DNA of 9,620 bases, from NCBI GenBank assembly GCA_038214135.1, contig JBBQSD010000183.1, positions 1 to 9,620 on the forward strand. Reading direction: 5' to 3'. The position numbers were made by a program, and so were the translations under genes. The stretch comes from JANLSE01 sp038214135. GTDB taxonomy: Bacteria; Chloroflexota; Chloroflexia; Chloroflexales; Roseiflexaceae. A model generated the notes under the pieces. The model saw nothing but the letters and a program-made list of their open reading frames with translations, made no database searches and was not told the origin of the DNA. Shown piece by piece: positions 1 through 6,865 of this stretch. Every line of letters begins with the position of its first letter. Position 1 is the first letter of the stretch.

Positions 1-14
1 GTTCAGGAGCGGGC

Positions 15-3000
15 ATGGCCGATTTACTCGATAATCTGAACGCCAACCAAAGCATAGCCGTTCAGGCCATCAATGGGCCGGTGCTGGTGTTGGCTGGCCC
101 TGGTAGCGGCAAGACCCGCGTGCTGACGCATCGGGTCGGCTTTTTGATCGAACAGGCTGGGGTTGATCCCTATCATATTCTGGCGGTCACATTCACCAAT
201 AAAGCTGCCCGTGAAATGCGCGAGCGCCTCGAAACCCTGCTGGGCAGCGGGCGAGCCGCAGCGCTCACGGTCGGAACCTTTCATAGTATCTGTGTGCGCT
301 TTTTGCGCCGCGATATTCAGCATCTTGGGCGTGAGCGGGATTTCACCATCTATGATAGCGACGATCAGCAGCGGGTGATGAAGCGCGTGCTCAAATCACT
401 CGATCTCGATGAGAAGAAAAATTCGCCACGCGCCATTCATGCAACGATTTCACGGGCCAAGAACGAATTAGTTGACGTAACGGAATTCAAGCAGCATGCG
501 CGCTCGTATTTCGATGAGGTTGTCGCCCGTTGCTATGAGCGCTATCAGGCATTGCTGCGCGAATCGAATGCGCTGGATTTCGATGATCTGATGGTCGAAA
601 CGGTGCGACTGTTTGAACAGCATCCCGAGGTCTTACAGCGCTATCACCAGCGCTATACTTATTTGTTGGCCGATGAGTACCAGGATACCAATCGGGCGCA
701 GTATAAGCTGCTGAATCTCCTGGCAACCGGCTACGAAGCCGCACCCGGCAACCAGAACCTGTTTGTCGTTGGCGATGAGGACCAATGCCTTCCAGCGGGA
801 TCATTGGTGCAAACGCCAGGTGGCGAAAGCTCGATTGAGGCTATTCGAGCAGGCGATCTGGTCGCTTGTGGGGCTGGCCGTGGCACAACCACGCAACGAG
901 TTGTCCAAAAAACATATGCGCGGCCATACGTTGGCAAACTGGTGCATGTGACTCTTACTACGGGGCAACAACTCCAACTGACCCCCAACCATATGTGTTT
1001 TGCTCGATTAGGATTGCGTACCGATATCTATCATGTGTATCTGATATATCGTCGCGATAAAGGCTATCGTATTGGGCTGACCAGAGGGTATCGTTCGGAG
1101 GGGCAACGAAATCTGACCGTGCATGGCCTCCAGGTTCGCGTCCGACAGGAACATGCCGATAAAGCCTGGATTCTACGTTCGTGTGCGAGCCGTGAAGAGG
1201 CCGCATTCTATGAGCATTTCTTTGCGATAGAGTATGGTATACCGACGATGGTCTTTGATGTTGCTGGGCGAGGCAGCATCAGCTTTTCGCAGGAAACGGT
1301 TGATCGCCTGTTTGCATCGATTGATAGTCGAACACATGCCATGCGCCTGATGGAGGAATTGGGCCTCTATGAGGACTATCCGCACTATCAACCAAACGGA
1401 AGCTCTGGCGGTACTCGCCTTGACCGCATGCTTGTCCATCTGACCGTATTTGGCGGTAATGCGCCATCAATCGAATCGCCCTGGTTCCGCCATCGTGTTT
1501 GGCTGAATACAACTGATCCGATTGTTGAGCAACAACTTGTACAACAGGGAATAATGACTCGTGCCGGAAAACGCGATACATGGCGCATTGAACGCTCGCA
1601 TACGAAGTTAGAGCAGAGTGCGGCGCTCGCCGAGCAAATTGCAGAGGCGGCTGGTGGCCTTGATGTTATTCGCTGGGCCATACTCACAACTTCCGAGAAA
1701 TTTGCACTCCAGCCAGCATCCCATCTGCGCCCTGCAATGATTGTACCTGTCTGGCACGATGGCCGTGTTGTTGATGCTGAAATTATCGCCGTTGAAGAAC
1801 ACGCATATGATGGTGTTGTCTATGATATTGATGTCGCTGATCTGCATAATTATTTTGCGAATAGCATTGTCGTTCATAACTCAATCTATGCCTTCCGTGG
1901 TGCCGATATTCGCAATATTCGCTCGTTCGAGGATGATTACCCGAATGCACAGGTGGTGGTGCTCAATCGCAACTATCGCAGTACCCAGGCGATCCTCGAT
2001 GTTGCCCAGGCGGTGATCAATCGTTCGGCCCAACGCCGCCACCCCAAGCAACTCGAAACCCTGAATGGCCAGGGCACGCAGGTGCAGTTGCTCGAAGGCT
2101 ACGACCAGGACGAGGAGGCGCAACTGATTGCTGGCGAAATCGCTCGCCTGGTTTCTGCCGGGAATTATCAGTATGGCGATATTGCAGTGATGTACCGCAC
2201 CAACGCCCAATCCCGCGCCATCGAGGAAGCGCTGATCAGCCGCGGCCTGCGCTACCAGATCGTTGGCGGTATCCGCTTCTATGAACGCAAGGAGATCAAG
2301 GATGCGCTGGCCTACCTGCGCTTGGCGCTCAACCCGTTCGATGCCGTTGGCCTTGGCCGCATCCTGAACTGGCCAGGGCGCGGGATTGGCGAAAAAACCC
2401 AGGATGAACTCGAGCGCTGGGCCAGCGAATTGCATGTACCAACCTATGTGGCCCTACAGATGCTCGATGAATCAGGAAGCGCGTTGCATGCTACCGGTAC
2501 ACCGCCAACGTTTGCGACACGTACGAAAGCGGCGTTACTCGGCTTCCTGCGCCTTATTGATGAGATCATTGGCGGGCGTGAACTCTATGATCTCGGCGAT
2601 CTGATTCAGCTTGTGCTCAATCGGGTTGGCTTTCAGGAGGCGCTGATCCGCGAGTATGGCGATGATGAGGGTGCTGATCGCTGGAATAACGTGCAAGAAT
2701 TGCAGAACGTGGCGCTCAACTATGCCAATCTGCCGCGTGAGGCCCAGTTGCCAACCTTCCTGGAAGAGGTGATGCTGGTTTCCGATATTGATCAGCTCAA
2801 CGAAGAACGCGATACAATCACATGCATTACGCTGCACCAGGCCAAAGGGCTCGAATATCCGGTCGTCTTCCTGACCGGCCTGGAAGAAGGGTTGATGCCG
2901 CATGCTCGCTCAACCGATGACCGTGAGGCGCTGGATGAAGAACGGCGGCTGTTCTATGTCGGGGCCACGCGGGCAAAAGAGCGCCTGTATCTGCTGTATG

Positions 3001-3410
3001 CCATGCGCCGCGCCACCTTTGGGCGCACCCAGCAATCGCAGAAATCACGGTTCTTGGCCGATATCCCCAGCGAACTGCTCAAACAATCCTCCAAACGCGG
3101 CTATTCAACACCAGCTGAGCAATCCAGCATGTTCACCACCCGCAGTACCATCGGCAGTAGCCGCGTGTTGCCGAATCGCGCACAGGCCAGTTCATCCGGC
3201 ACGCAAAGCCGTACCGAAGCGCCACGTGCATCCGGGCCACGCGCCGTTGCCTTTTTTGCAGGCCAACGGGTGCGCCATGCACTATTCGGCGAGGGTGTAG
3301 TTGTCAGTTCACGATTGATCGAGGACGATGAAGAGGTGACGATTGCCTTCCCTGGCAAGGGTGTCAAGCGCCTGTTGGCCAGTTTCGCAAAACTTGAGCG
3401 AGCTGAATGA
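15..3410 (+). CDS. pcrA: ATP-dependent DNA helicase PcrA/UvrD, interrupted by an intein
   Basis: Superfamily 1A 3'-5' DNA helicase acting in nucleotide excision repair and clearing of replication or transcription obstacles. Visible motifs: Q motif near residues 8-16, Walker A AGPGSGKT (27-34), motif Ia AVTFTNKAAREM (57-68), GTFHS (87-91), Walker B ADEYQDTN (219-226), motif III GDEDQ (253-257) continuing as SIYAFRGAD after residue 622, motif IV LNRNYRST (650-657), motif V ITLHQAKGLE (938-947) and motif VI DEERRLFYVGATRA (974-987). The C-terminus, GQRVRHALFGEGVV (1083-1096) onward, is the Tudor-like module that binds RNA polymerase in PcrA. Residues 258-622 are an intein. Removing them leaves about 766 residues, normal for the family. 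The ATG is supported by AGGAG at 5-9 with a 5-base gap. The helicase can only be active after splicing, because motif III couples ATP hydrolysis to DNA unwinding. The family call is very secure; PcrA versus UvrD naming is a matter of convention. Confidence 0.96.
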   Translation: MADLLDNLNANQSIAVQAINGPVLVLAGPGSGKTRVLTHRVGFLIEQAGVDPYHILAVTFTNKAAREMRERLETLLGSGRAAALTVGTFHSICVRFLRRDIQHLGRERDFTIYDSDDQQRVMKRVLKSLDLDEKKNSPRAIHATISRAKNELVDVTEFKQHARSYFDEVVARCYERYQALLRESNALDFDDLMVETVRLFEQHPEVLQRYHQRYTYLLADEYQDTNRAQYKLLNLLATGYEAAPGNQNLFVVGDEDQCLPAGSLVQTPGGESSIEAIRAGDLVACGAGRGTTTQRVVQKTYARPYVGKLVHVTLTTGQQLQLTPNHMCFARLGLRTDIYHVYLIYRRDKGYRIGLTRGYRSEGQRNLTVHGLQVRVRQEHADKAWILRSCASREEAAFYEHFFAIEYGIPTMVFDVAGRGSISFSQETVDRLFASIDSRTHAMRLMEELGLYEDYPHYQPNGSSGGTRLDRMLVHLTVFGGNAPSIESPWFRHRVWLNTTDPIVEQQLVQQGIMTRAGKRDTWRIERSHTKLEQSAALAEQIAEAAGGLDVIRWAILTTSEKFALQPASHLRPAMIVPVWHDGRVVDAEIIAVEEHAYDGVVYDIDVADLHNYFANSIVVHNSIYAFRGADIRNIRSFEDDYPNAQVVVLNRNYRSTQAILDVAQAVINRSAQRRHPKQLETLNGQGTQVQLLEGYDQDEEAQLIAGEIARLVSAGNYQYGDIAVMYRTNAQSRAIEEALISRGLRYQIVGGIRFYERKEIKDALAYLRLALNPFDAVGLGRILNWPGRGIGEKTQDELERWASELHVPTYVALQMLDESGSALHATGTPPTFATRTKAALLGFLRLIDEIIGGRELYDLGDLIQLVLNRVGFQEALIREYGDDEGADRWNNVQELQNVALNYANLPREAQLPTFLEEVMLVSDIDQLNEERDTITCITLHQAKGLEYPVVFLTGLEEGLMPHARSTDDREALDEERRLFYVGATRAKERLYLLYAMRRATFGRTQQSQKSRFLADIPSELLKQSSKRGYSTPAEQSSMFTTRSTIGSSRVLPNRAQASSSGTQSRTEAPRASGPRAVAFFAGQRVRHALFGEGVVVSSRLIEDDEEVTIAFPGKGVKRLLASFAKLERAE
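786..1880 (+). mobile_element. Intein inserted in helicase motif III (365 residues)
   Basis: This in-frame protein intron lies between Gln257 and Ser623 of the helicase precursor. It begins with Cys (CLPAGSLVQTPGG, block A). Block B contains TPNH (intein residues 66-69), matching the TxxH motif. Block F is VYDIDVADLHNYF (345-357). It ends with the block G motif SIVVHN (360-365), followed by Ser as the +1 nucleophile. Cys1, the block B His, the penultimate His and terminal Asn, and Ser+1 are all present, so class 1 self-splicing is predicted to work. Joining the flanks restores GDEDQ-SIYAFRGAD exactly, which fixes both boundaries. The size implies a central insert beyond a minimal splicing domain of roughly 130-150 residues. 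Splicing itself is inferred, not shown. Confidence 0.95.
1023..1700 (+). other. Central intein insert, candidate GIY-YIG-like homing endonuclease domain
   Basis: Between splicing blocks B and F lie about 225 residues where a homing endonuclease normally sits. I see no LAGLIDADG/DOD motif and no clear HNH motif. The start of the insert, YHVYLIYRRDKGYRIGLTR (intein residues 82-100), resembles the paired strands of the GIY-YIG nuclease fold (VYL ... YRIG). Arg103 and Arg108 follow, and a later acidic helix EEAAFYEHFFAIEYGIP (137-153) could supply the metal-binding Glu. The spacing between the two half motifs is about 8 residues, shorter than the usual 10 or so. The second half (about 165-290) matches nothing I recognise and may be a DNA-recognition region. 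Activity could be lost. The domain limits are approximate and the nuclease assignment is tentative. Confidence 0.45.
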
Positions 3411-3411
3411 C

Positions 3412-3534
3412 GTGACCCTTTTGATATGGTGAAGGGGTGACATGGTGACACACGCTTGATCGAAGCGGTATCACTTTTATAAAGACAATTCACCTTGTCA
3501 CTTGGTCAGCGTGTCACCGTGTCAAAAAGGTCAC
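3412..3534. repeat. Convergent octamer repeat element, copy 1
   Basis: This is an intergenic element of about 123 bp that starts just after the helicase stop codon. Its ends form a 21-base inverted repeat (3412-3432 against 3514-3534, 18 of 21 positions matching). The left arm has tandem octamers tgatatgg, tgaagggg, tgacatgg and tgacacac (3422-3453). The right arm has octamers on the opposite strand, tgacaagg, tgaccaag, tgacacgc and tgacacgg (3493-3524). The arrays face each other around a core of about 35 bp that includes GCTTGATCGAAGC. A second copy in the same orientation lies at 4255-4374, with the core and the attcaccttgtc junction clearly shared. It could be a small non-autonomous mobile element, a repeat-type terminator, or a multi-site binding region. 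Confidence 0.8.
3456..3483 (+). promoter_or_regulatory. Candidate sigma-70 promoter in the core of repeat copy 1
   Basis: The core holds TTGATC (3456-3461, 4 of 6 to the -35 consensus), a 16-base spacer, and TATAAA (3478-3483, 5 of 6 to the -10 consensus). It points toward the small membrane-protein genes, with predicted start of transcription near 3490. Octamers flank it on both sides, so a protein binding them could control it. At the same place repeat copy 2 has TTGATT but only AATAGA or CAATAG, so its -10 is poor. Based on sequence match only. Confidence 0.45.
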
Positions 3535-3565
3535 TGTGTCGCCTCTCCAGGAAGGATCACCACCT

Positions 3566-3811
3566 GTGCTATTTGCGATCAGTGGCACAATCTGCCTTGG
3601 CTTAGTATGGGGCTGGCTACTGGTGCGGCTCCTGCGCGGCAACCGTTGGGCAGTTATGCTGCGCATGCTGTTAGGGCTGAGTGCTCAGGCAGTAGTAGTT
3701 GCGAACCTGGTTGGGGTACTCGGTATGCTGTGGTTTGTTGGTGGGGTATTCGCTGGAGTTCTACTAGCGGCAATCTGGGTTATATCACTAGAACAGCGTA
3801 TTCTGACATAA
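3566..3811 (+). CDS. Small three-helix membrane protein, function unknown
   Basis: A hypothetical 81-residue hydrophobic protein that I do not recognise. Three likely transmembrane segments are visible at about residues 2-22, 33-53 and 54-75. A short basic loop (RLLRGNR) separates the first two, and a short polar tail (EQRILT) ends the protein. I chose the GTG at 3566 because a good purine-rich site, AGGAAGG (3549-3555), lies 10 bases upstream. An in-frame GTG at 3536 would add 10 residues but has no site as good and starts right at the edge of repeat copy 1. The next gene follows after 11 bases in the same direction, so the two are probably co-transcribed, perhaps from the promoter in repeat copy 1. 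That it is a real gene is supported by sustained hydrophobic character and tight spacing, not by homology. Confidence 0.6.
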   Translation: MLFAISGTICLGLVWGWLLVRLLRGNRWAVMLRMLLGLSAQAVVVANLVGVLGMLWFVGGVFAGVLLAAIWVISLEQRILT

Positions 3812-3822
3812 GCGAGGAAGCA

Positions 3823-4251
3823 ATGCCCGAAACAAGTGTTCCTGCGACAACACTCCAAATCATTGGTTCAGGCGCGTTCGGTGCGATCATCGGCTGGTAT
3901 CTGTACTATATCAATCGCTACCGGAGCAGCCAGGTCGATCTTGGCGATCTTGTCACCGTCATTGCGGCGATTGGTGGCGGCGCGATTCTGGCGCTGTTTC
4001 CGGCACGTTCCGATCTGTTTGGGGCCTATGGAATCGGGTTGGCAATTGGGTTCTTTGGCTACTTCTTGATCCTAGCAGCAATGGTGGGGCGTTCACAGAA
4101 CTTCTCGATTGATTTCTTCCTCGATGGACGGCGCAAAAAACCGGGTATCGATGAAATTGCCCCTGGCTACGATCCCACAACCAATACAATCACGAAACCA
4201 AATGTCGGCATGGGCGATAACCCAACCGGGCCGAGTGCGCCGAGGATCTAA
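3823..4251 (+). CDS. Conserved-looking membrane protein with three helices and a soluble tail
   Basis: A 142-residue hypothetical membrane protein. Predicted helices lie at about 11-30 (IIGSGAFGAIIGWYLYYI), 41-60 and 66-89. Between the last two is a short loop with LFPARSDLFGAYG. The hydrophilic C-terminal tail (about 92-142) contains FFLDGRRKKPG and ends rich in Pro, Gly and Asn. The start is ATG 3823, preceded by GAGGAAG (3814-3820). The same frame stays open upstream to 3502, but that part is low-quality sequence overlapping the preceding gene in another frame and is rejected. It follows the 81-residue membrane protein by 11 bases, suggesting two subunits or partners. Its stop codon is 3 bases from repeat copy 2. 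The aromatic and glycine-rich first helix has the feel of a conserved family, but I cannot name it or assign a function. Confidence 0.82.
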   Translation: MPETSVPATTLQIIGSGAFGAIIGWYLYYINRYRSSQVDLGDLVTVIAAIGGGAILALFPARSDLFGAYGIGLAIGFFGYFLILAAMVGRSQNFSIDFFLDGRRKKPGIDEIAPGYDPTTNTITKPNVGMGDNPTGPSAPRI

Positions 4252-4254
4252 CCC

Positions 4255-4374
4255 TGACGAGGTGACATGCTGACATGGTGATGGGGTGACAGTGCTTGAT
4301 TGAGGCTGTATTACACCCAATAGAGCACATTCACCTTGTCGCCTTGTCAGGGTTGTCACCTGGTCACCGCATCA
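4255..4374. repeat. Convergent octamer repeat element, copy 2
   Basis: This element of about 120 bp sits between two convergent genes. Left-arm octamers are tgacgagg, tgacatgc, tgacatgg, tgatgggg and tgacagtg (4255-4294). Right-arm octamers on the opposite strand are tgatgcgg, tgaccagg, tgacaacc, tgacaagg and cgacaagg (4334-4374), with one extra base at 4350. The outer 21 bases of the two arms match as an inverted repeat at about 16 of 21 positions. The core gcttgattgaggc corresponds to gcttgatcgaagc of copy 1. The last octamer supplies the TGA stop of the CHAT gene (4372-4374). In this position it could fold into a long imperfect hairpin and end transcription from both sides. Confidence 0.8.
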
Positions 4375-6630
4375 CGTCTGCGTCATCCGTAGCCCGGCAT
4401 AGGCGAATGGCAGATACACCAGGCCAAGCGGGTTGCCTTGAGCGAGCAAGGCTAAACGGGCCATGCGAATTGCCCGACCAAGCGGCACGCCAGCCAGAAA
4501 GTGCTGAAAAAATGCTTCGGCAAAGGTTTGGGCAAGCGGCTCGAAGATTGTTATCTCGGTGCCGATCACCCCTGATGCACTCGTATCTTCCATGAATGTT
4601 TTGACAAAACTGATCGCCTTATCGGGCGTGAGTGCCGTTGTATGGCAGCCATTGATGAACACCAGTGGCCGCTGTTCTGGCCAGTCGATTGCGAAATTCG
4701 CAAAATTATCGGTGGCGATATATTCTGCACCGCTTTCTGCCCCAACCCGGATCAATGGAATCGTATTGATCTCGGCACCATGACAATAGAAATACACCAG
4801 TTGTGGTGTACTCTTCTGTAGTAGCGCCAACACATCCTTGCGTGGTGAGGCCTCGCTCAGTACCGCATTCAAGGTACCAAGGTGTTCGAGGTGCCCCTTG
4901 AGCAGCGGGAAATCGCTGAAATAGGCCATGCCGATCTGCGGTTTCTCCACGAAGCCGATGCGGGTGGCGAGTTCAGGGCCACCAGGCCGAACCGGGTAGG
5001 GCATGCCAATATCCTGGCGAAAGCCCCAGAATCCACTTGGGCAGACGATACTCAGATCGCCGCTGCTGGGGCAGTTGCCAGTAAAACATGGCTCGTCAAT
5101 CAGCGATGTGCCCTGCTCCAGTGCTTTCGCAAGGCTCTGCTCAAACTGTGGGCAGATCGTTGGCGACCCAAGCGAGTCGATCAGGGCATCATAGAACAAC
5201 GCAATTGGCACGATGTCACTAGCATTCATTTTACTGGCCAGTTGCACCATTCCTGGTTTCTGCATGATCTGGCGCAGGCTCTTCTGCTTACCATTGGCAA
5301 TATCCTTGATCGCGCTGTTATATAGGATGGCACCGCGTTTGGCCATATCGATTAGATCGGAACGCATATACTGGAGGCGCGTCTGCAAGGGAGTATTCGT
5401 GTCATAGCGATAGGTCGATTGCGGCGTGTACTCACCGGCATTGCCCCAGGCCGCCTCATGTAGCCGCTGGCGGGCCAGATCGACAAGATTGGCCAGTGCA
5501 GTTGGGGAAAGTGTGGCACTGCTGGAGAACAGTTCCTGGCCATCATTGGCAGCCACGCGGAAGCTATGCGTGCCATCACTATTGCTGTTCAACATCAGGC
5601 TCAGCACATGCGGTTGCACCGATCCCAACACCTGTGGGGCCAGCGAACTGCTCAGGTTGAAATCGAGCACAGATCGCCGTAATAGCCCCTGATCGTCCAA
5701 TGCCTGTACAGGCGCAGCAACAGCAGCAACGACGGCACTGACCAGGCGGGATTGGATCTGCATGCCATTGCAATAAATACTGCAGCGCAGTGTCGCAATG
5801 CCTGTTTGCGCTGGTGTTTGCACTCGGAAGAACAGATAGCCATCAGATGTTGCTGCTGTCATCCCATCTGGTAATGATGCCGCCGTTTTAATGTGTGTTG
5901 CACCATGCACCGGCACAAAAATCGTGCCCTGGTGCGCCTCAAGCACGAAATCTTCGCTAAACAGAATAACAACCAGTTCAATATCGCTGGTCAATAGTTC
6001 TGCCTGAATCTGGGTTGGCTGCTGTTCGATCGATTCAGCAGATGGCACACCAATCCAGAAGCGGAAATAATAACTGGCTCGTGGTGCAAGTGGCATCCCT
6101 GGATCAAGCCGCGTTCGGGGCAAATCGAGTGCCGTGAAGTTCGTATTGACATAACGATCTGTTCGTTGTTCAAGCTGTTGGGGGTTACTTCCAGGGGCAG
6201 CCTGCATATTCAAAATAGTATCGGTTGTGGTGCTTAACACGCCCACACCAGTAGCGCGTTTGATTTCTACGGCACCAATTGGCTGATCGCCACGCAGAAC
6301 AATCACATGCCGATTAAGCTGCTTGCCCTGTTGGAGGAGCGCATCATAGTGCAGCCGGATGGCGGCAAGATCATCATCATCGGCATCGATAGGCAGGCAG
6401 GCATCGGTAAGCGCATGCAATGGTGTTTCTGGGTTGGCCTGGATCTGCTCAACAAACCGGGCCAGATCAGCGATACCGAGGATACCATAGCGAGCAGGGC
6501 CAAGATCAATCAGCAGCAGCCAACGCTCACTAGCTGGACGTTTGGCTAGCGCCTGGAACGCGCCAACGGCTGTGGCATCACCACCAACACGCAAGAGATT
6601 TGTCCTGAGTTCAGCTCGCCGAATTGGCAT
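4372..6630 (-). CDS. CHAT-domain (caspase-like) protein
   Basis: A 752-residue protein, probably cytoplasmic since no signal peptide or transmembrane segment is evident. The C-terminal part (about 525-752) is a CHAT domain of the caspase/separase clan. It has FWGF (534-537), the catalytic His in VYFYCHGAE (His617), the catalytic Cys in VFINGCHTT (Cys662), and the typical end with GVIGTE and LGLVYLPFAYAGL. A cysteine protease is therefore predicted; the substrate is unknown. Residues about 36-125 hold a CBS-like pattern (RYGILGIADLARFV, then HVIVLRGDQPIGAVEI) that could be a ligand sensor. About 158-300 is a beta-rich segment seen in other large CHAT proteins as an adaptor region. The middle (about 370-470) is helical. 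ATG 6630 is preceded by GAGGG (6634-6638 on the complement) at 3 bases. CHAT proteases often serve in stress or defence, but no known partner gene lies beside it. Confidence 0.9.
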   Translation of the reverse strand: MPIRRAELRTNLLRVGGDATAVGAFQALAKRPASERWLLLIDLGPARYGILGIADLARFVEQIQANPETPLHALTDACLPIDADDDDLAAIRLHYDALLQQGKQLNRHVIVLRGDQPIGAVEIKRATGVGVLSTTTDTILNMQAAPGSNPQQLEQRTDRYVNTNFTALDLPRTRLDPGMPLAPRASYYFRFWIGVPSAESIEQQPTQIQAELLTSDIELVVILFSEDFVLEAHQGTIFVPVHGATHIKTAASLPDGMTAATSDGYLFFRVQTPAQTGIATLRCSIYCNGMQIQSRLVSAVVAAVAAPVQALDDQGLLRRSVLDFNLSSSLAPQVLGSVQPHVLSLMLNSNSDGTHSFRVAANDGQELFSSSATLSPTALANLVDLARQRLHEAAWGNAGEYTPQSTYRYDTNTPLQTRLQYMRSDLIDMAKRGAILYNSAIKDIANGKQKSLRQIMQKPGMVQLASKMNASDIVPIALFYDALIDSLGSPTICPQFEQSLAKALEQGTSLIDEPCFTGNCPSSGDLSIVCPSGFWGFRQDIGMPYPVRPGGPELATRIGFVEKPQIGMAYFSDFPLLKGHLEHLGTLNAVLSEASPRKDVLALLQKSTPQLVYFYCHGAEINTIPLIRVGAESGAEYIATDNFANFAIDWPEQRPLVFINGCHTTALTPDKAISFVKTFMEDTSASGVIGTEITIFEPLAQTFAEAFFQHFLAGVPLGRAIRMARLALLAQGNPLGLVYLPFAYAGLRMTQT

Positions 6631-6637
6631 ATTCCCT

Positions 6638-6675
6638 CAGCTTTCAGCATACAGCTTTCAGCACACAGCTTTCAG
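6638..6675. repeat. 14-bp tandem repeat, about 2.7 units
   Basis: The units are CAGCTTTCAGCATA, CAGCTTTCAGCACA and the partial unit CAGCTTTCAG. The array begins within the ribosome binding site of the CHAT gene, so it forms that gene's 5' leader (on the complement, CTGAAAGCTG repeats). Each unit contains the self-complementary stretch AGCT. This is short tandemly repeated intergenic DNA of the kind frequent in cyanobacteria and Chloroflexota. Confidence 0.85.
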
Positions 6676-6684
6676 ATCTGTACC

Positions 6685-6719
6685 GATATTGGTTCTCGGT
6701 TCTTGGTCTTTGATTCCTG
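6685..6719. repeat. Degenerate heptamer tandem repeat
   Basis: Consecutive 7-base units read gatattg, gttctcg, gttcttg, gtctttg and attcctg. The two central units differ at one base and the outer ones are more diverged. It lies 9 bases from the 14-bp array and is a different unit family, also in the CHAT upstream region. Confidence 0.55.
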
Positions 6720-6812
6720 GATAAAGAGTGTTGGTGCCTCACCAACGCCCATTGGTCATGCCTCGGCTGCGTTCAAGATATGTTTGTGGTTTCGCGGTGA
6801 TAACACATGTCG

Positions 6813-6832
6813 GGACGCAGCACGCTGCGTCC
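6813..6832. repeat. GACGCA/TGCGTC palindrome, copy A
   Basis: A perfect 8-bp stem, GGACGCAG (6813-6820) and CTGCGTCC (6825-6832), with loop CACG. Flanking bases (GTCGG before, TTACG after) look like a decayed extension of a longer palindrome of the type GTAGGGACGCA...TGCGTCCCTAC. It shares the GACGCA...TGCGTC arms with the longer hairpin at 9035-9064. It lies downstream of the PucR gene and could help end its transcript, but there is no clear T-run. Confidence 0.75.
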
Positions 6833-6865
6833 TTACGGATATTATATCGGTCTCGGCGCAGCATT

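Noticed and set aside
786..1880. Recent horizontal gain of the intein judged from base composition
   Set aside because: Hand counts of 60-base blocks vary widely in the intein (about 37 to 62 percent GC) and overlap those in the helicase (about 50 to 63 percent), so composition alone does not decide.
1881..2435. A 184-codon open frame on the minus strand within the helicase
   Set aside because: It is antisense to strongly conserved helicase motifs and arises from codon bias of the real gene. No ribosome binding site or family match was seen.
3502..3822. A longer 249-residue form of the second membrane protein, starting at 3502
   Set aside because: It starts inside repeat copy 1, and its first 107 residues overlap the 81-residue membrane gene in another frame with a Cys, Trp and Ser-rich, non-protein-like composition. 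ATG 3823 has a good ribosome binding site.
3412..4374. CRISPR array or integron-like site
   Set aside because: The units are 8 bases with no spacers and change strand at the core. No cas or integrase gene is near.
3566..6630. A bacterial gasdermin system (CHAT protease plus pore-forming protein)
   Set aside because: The membrane proteins are too short and too rich in transmembrane helices to resemble gasdermins, and they lie convergent to the CHAT gene, not in an operon with it.
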